A stretch of 64,000 nt of DNA from an uncultured Pseudovibrio sp. Lineage in GTDB: Bacteria; Pseudomonadota; Alphaproteobacteria; Rhizobiales; Stappiaceae. Made by a program: the position numbers and the translations under genes. Below are positions 63,910 to 64,000 of the stretch, piece by piece. Under the pieces are notes generated by a model that worked only from the letters and a program-made list of their open reading frames with translations, did not search any database and had not been told where the DNA came from. The stretch is taken from the NCBI GenBank assembly GCA_947496145.1, contig CANMBS010000011.1, forward strand, positions 56,742 to 120,741. The letters run 5' to 3'. Within the stretch, counting starts at the first letter, position 1. Each line of letters opens with the position of its first letter.

Positions 63910-64000
63910 CACGTGAAACCTCATTACGAGGTGGGCAAGGCAAGCAGGCAATGCCTGCGCAGTATGAGTAAACAAGTTTCTTCGGCATTGGCTTCTTGCC

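Noticed and set aside
1..64000. tRNA, rRNA and riboswitch candidates
   Set aside because: No cloverleaf-like TTCGAATC stretch with matching acceptor arms, no rRNA sequence and no B12 or TPP box motif was seen; the GTTCGAACTCG near 15309 lies within the AraC coding sequence.

Overview
The window reads as chromosomal DNA of a free-living alphaproteobacterium. Signs are the cpdR-hpt, ftsE-ftsX-ydcF-plsC, lolA-ftsK-aminotransferase, DUF1674-htpX-rsmB-heparinase-purH and argH-lptM-lysA neighbourhoods, a TIGR02302/DUF4175 protein, DUF1737 and DUF2125 proteins and a CtrA-type site. Moderate GC, a Tad pilus gene, many small transporters and a Tat-exported carbonic anhydrase suggest a marine Stappiaceae/Pseudovibrio-like member of the Hyphomicrobiales. 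The genus is inference. No tRNA, rRNA, CRISPR array, prophage or transposase gene was found.

Layout. 1-4.2 kb: end of a TadG-like pilus gene, then acs and a glutathione transferase on the minus strand. 4.7-7.7 kb: D,D-carboxypeptidase, COG0523/CobW metal GTPase, small membrane protein. 7.7-12.2 kb, minus strand: etfB-etfA-hbd (fatty-acid/butyrate electron transfer), then PduO-type cobalamin adenosyltransferase, a HIG1-like protein and TspO. 12.3-22 kb is the most accessory-looking part: MFS transporter, two Sel1-repeat paralogues, a membrane-bound AraC regulator with a decayed copy of its 3' end, a secreted hydrolase and a 922-aa membrane-anchored SF2 helicase. 22-29.6 kb: SDR, UbiH-type monooxygenase, TesB, glyoxalase-like, TlpA-like, argH, lptM, lysA. 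29.7-41 kb: envelope and division genes (DUF4175, cpdR, hpt, DUF3426, ftsE, ftsX, ydcF, plsC, ChaC, DUF2125). 41-47 kb: small transporters, a CoA-ester lyase and an orphan cyanophycin-synthetase-like ATP-grasp protein. 47-64 kb: lolA, ftsK, aminotransferase, zntB, sdhAF4-like, htpX, rsmB, heparinase-like, purH, a GT39 transferase, two GNATs and a carbonic anhydrase.

The most notable structure is in the 13-22 kb region. The two Sel1 genes share not only their coding sequence but also about 130 bp of upstream DNA, including an apparent -35/-10 pair with identical 17-nt spacing. The second copy has lost its C-terminus through a TGG-to-TGA change, insertion of a palindromic MITE/REP-like element of about 108 bp and a CAA-to-TAA change, all readable in the DNA. 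The first copy lies between an intact AraC gene and a frameshifted relic of that gene's 3' end. These are traces of recent gene gain and decay. I saw no complete novel multi-gene system. The membrane-anchored helicase and the orphan ATP-grasp protein are the best candidates for unrecognised functions.
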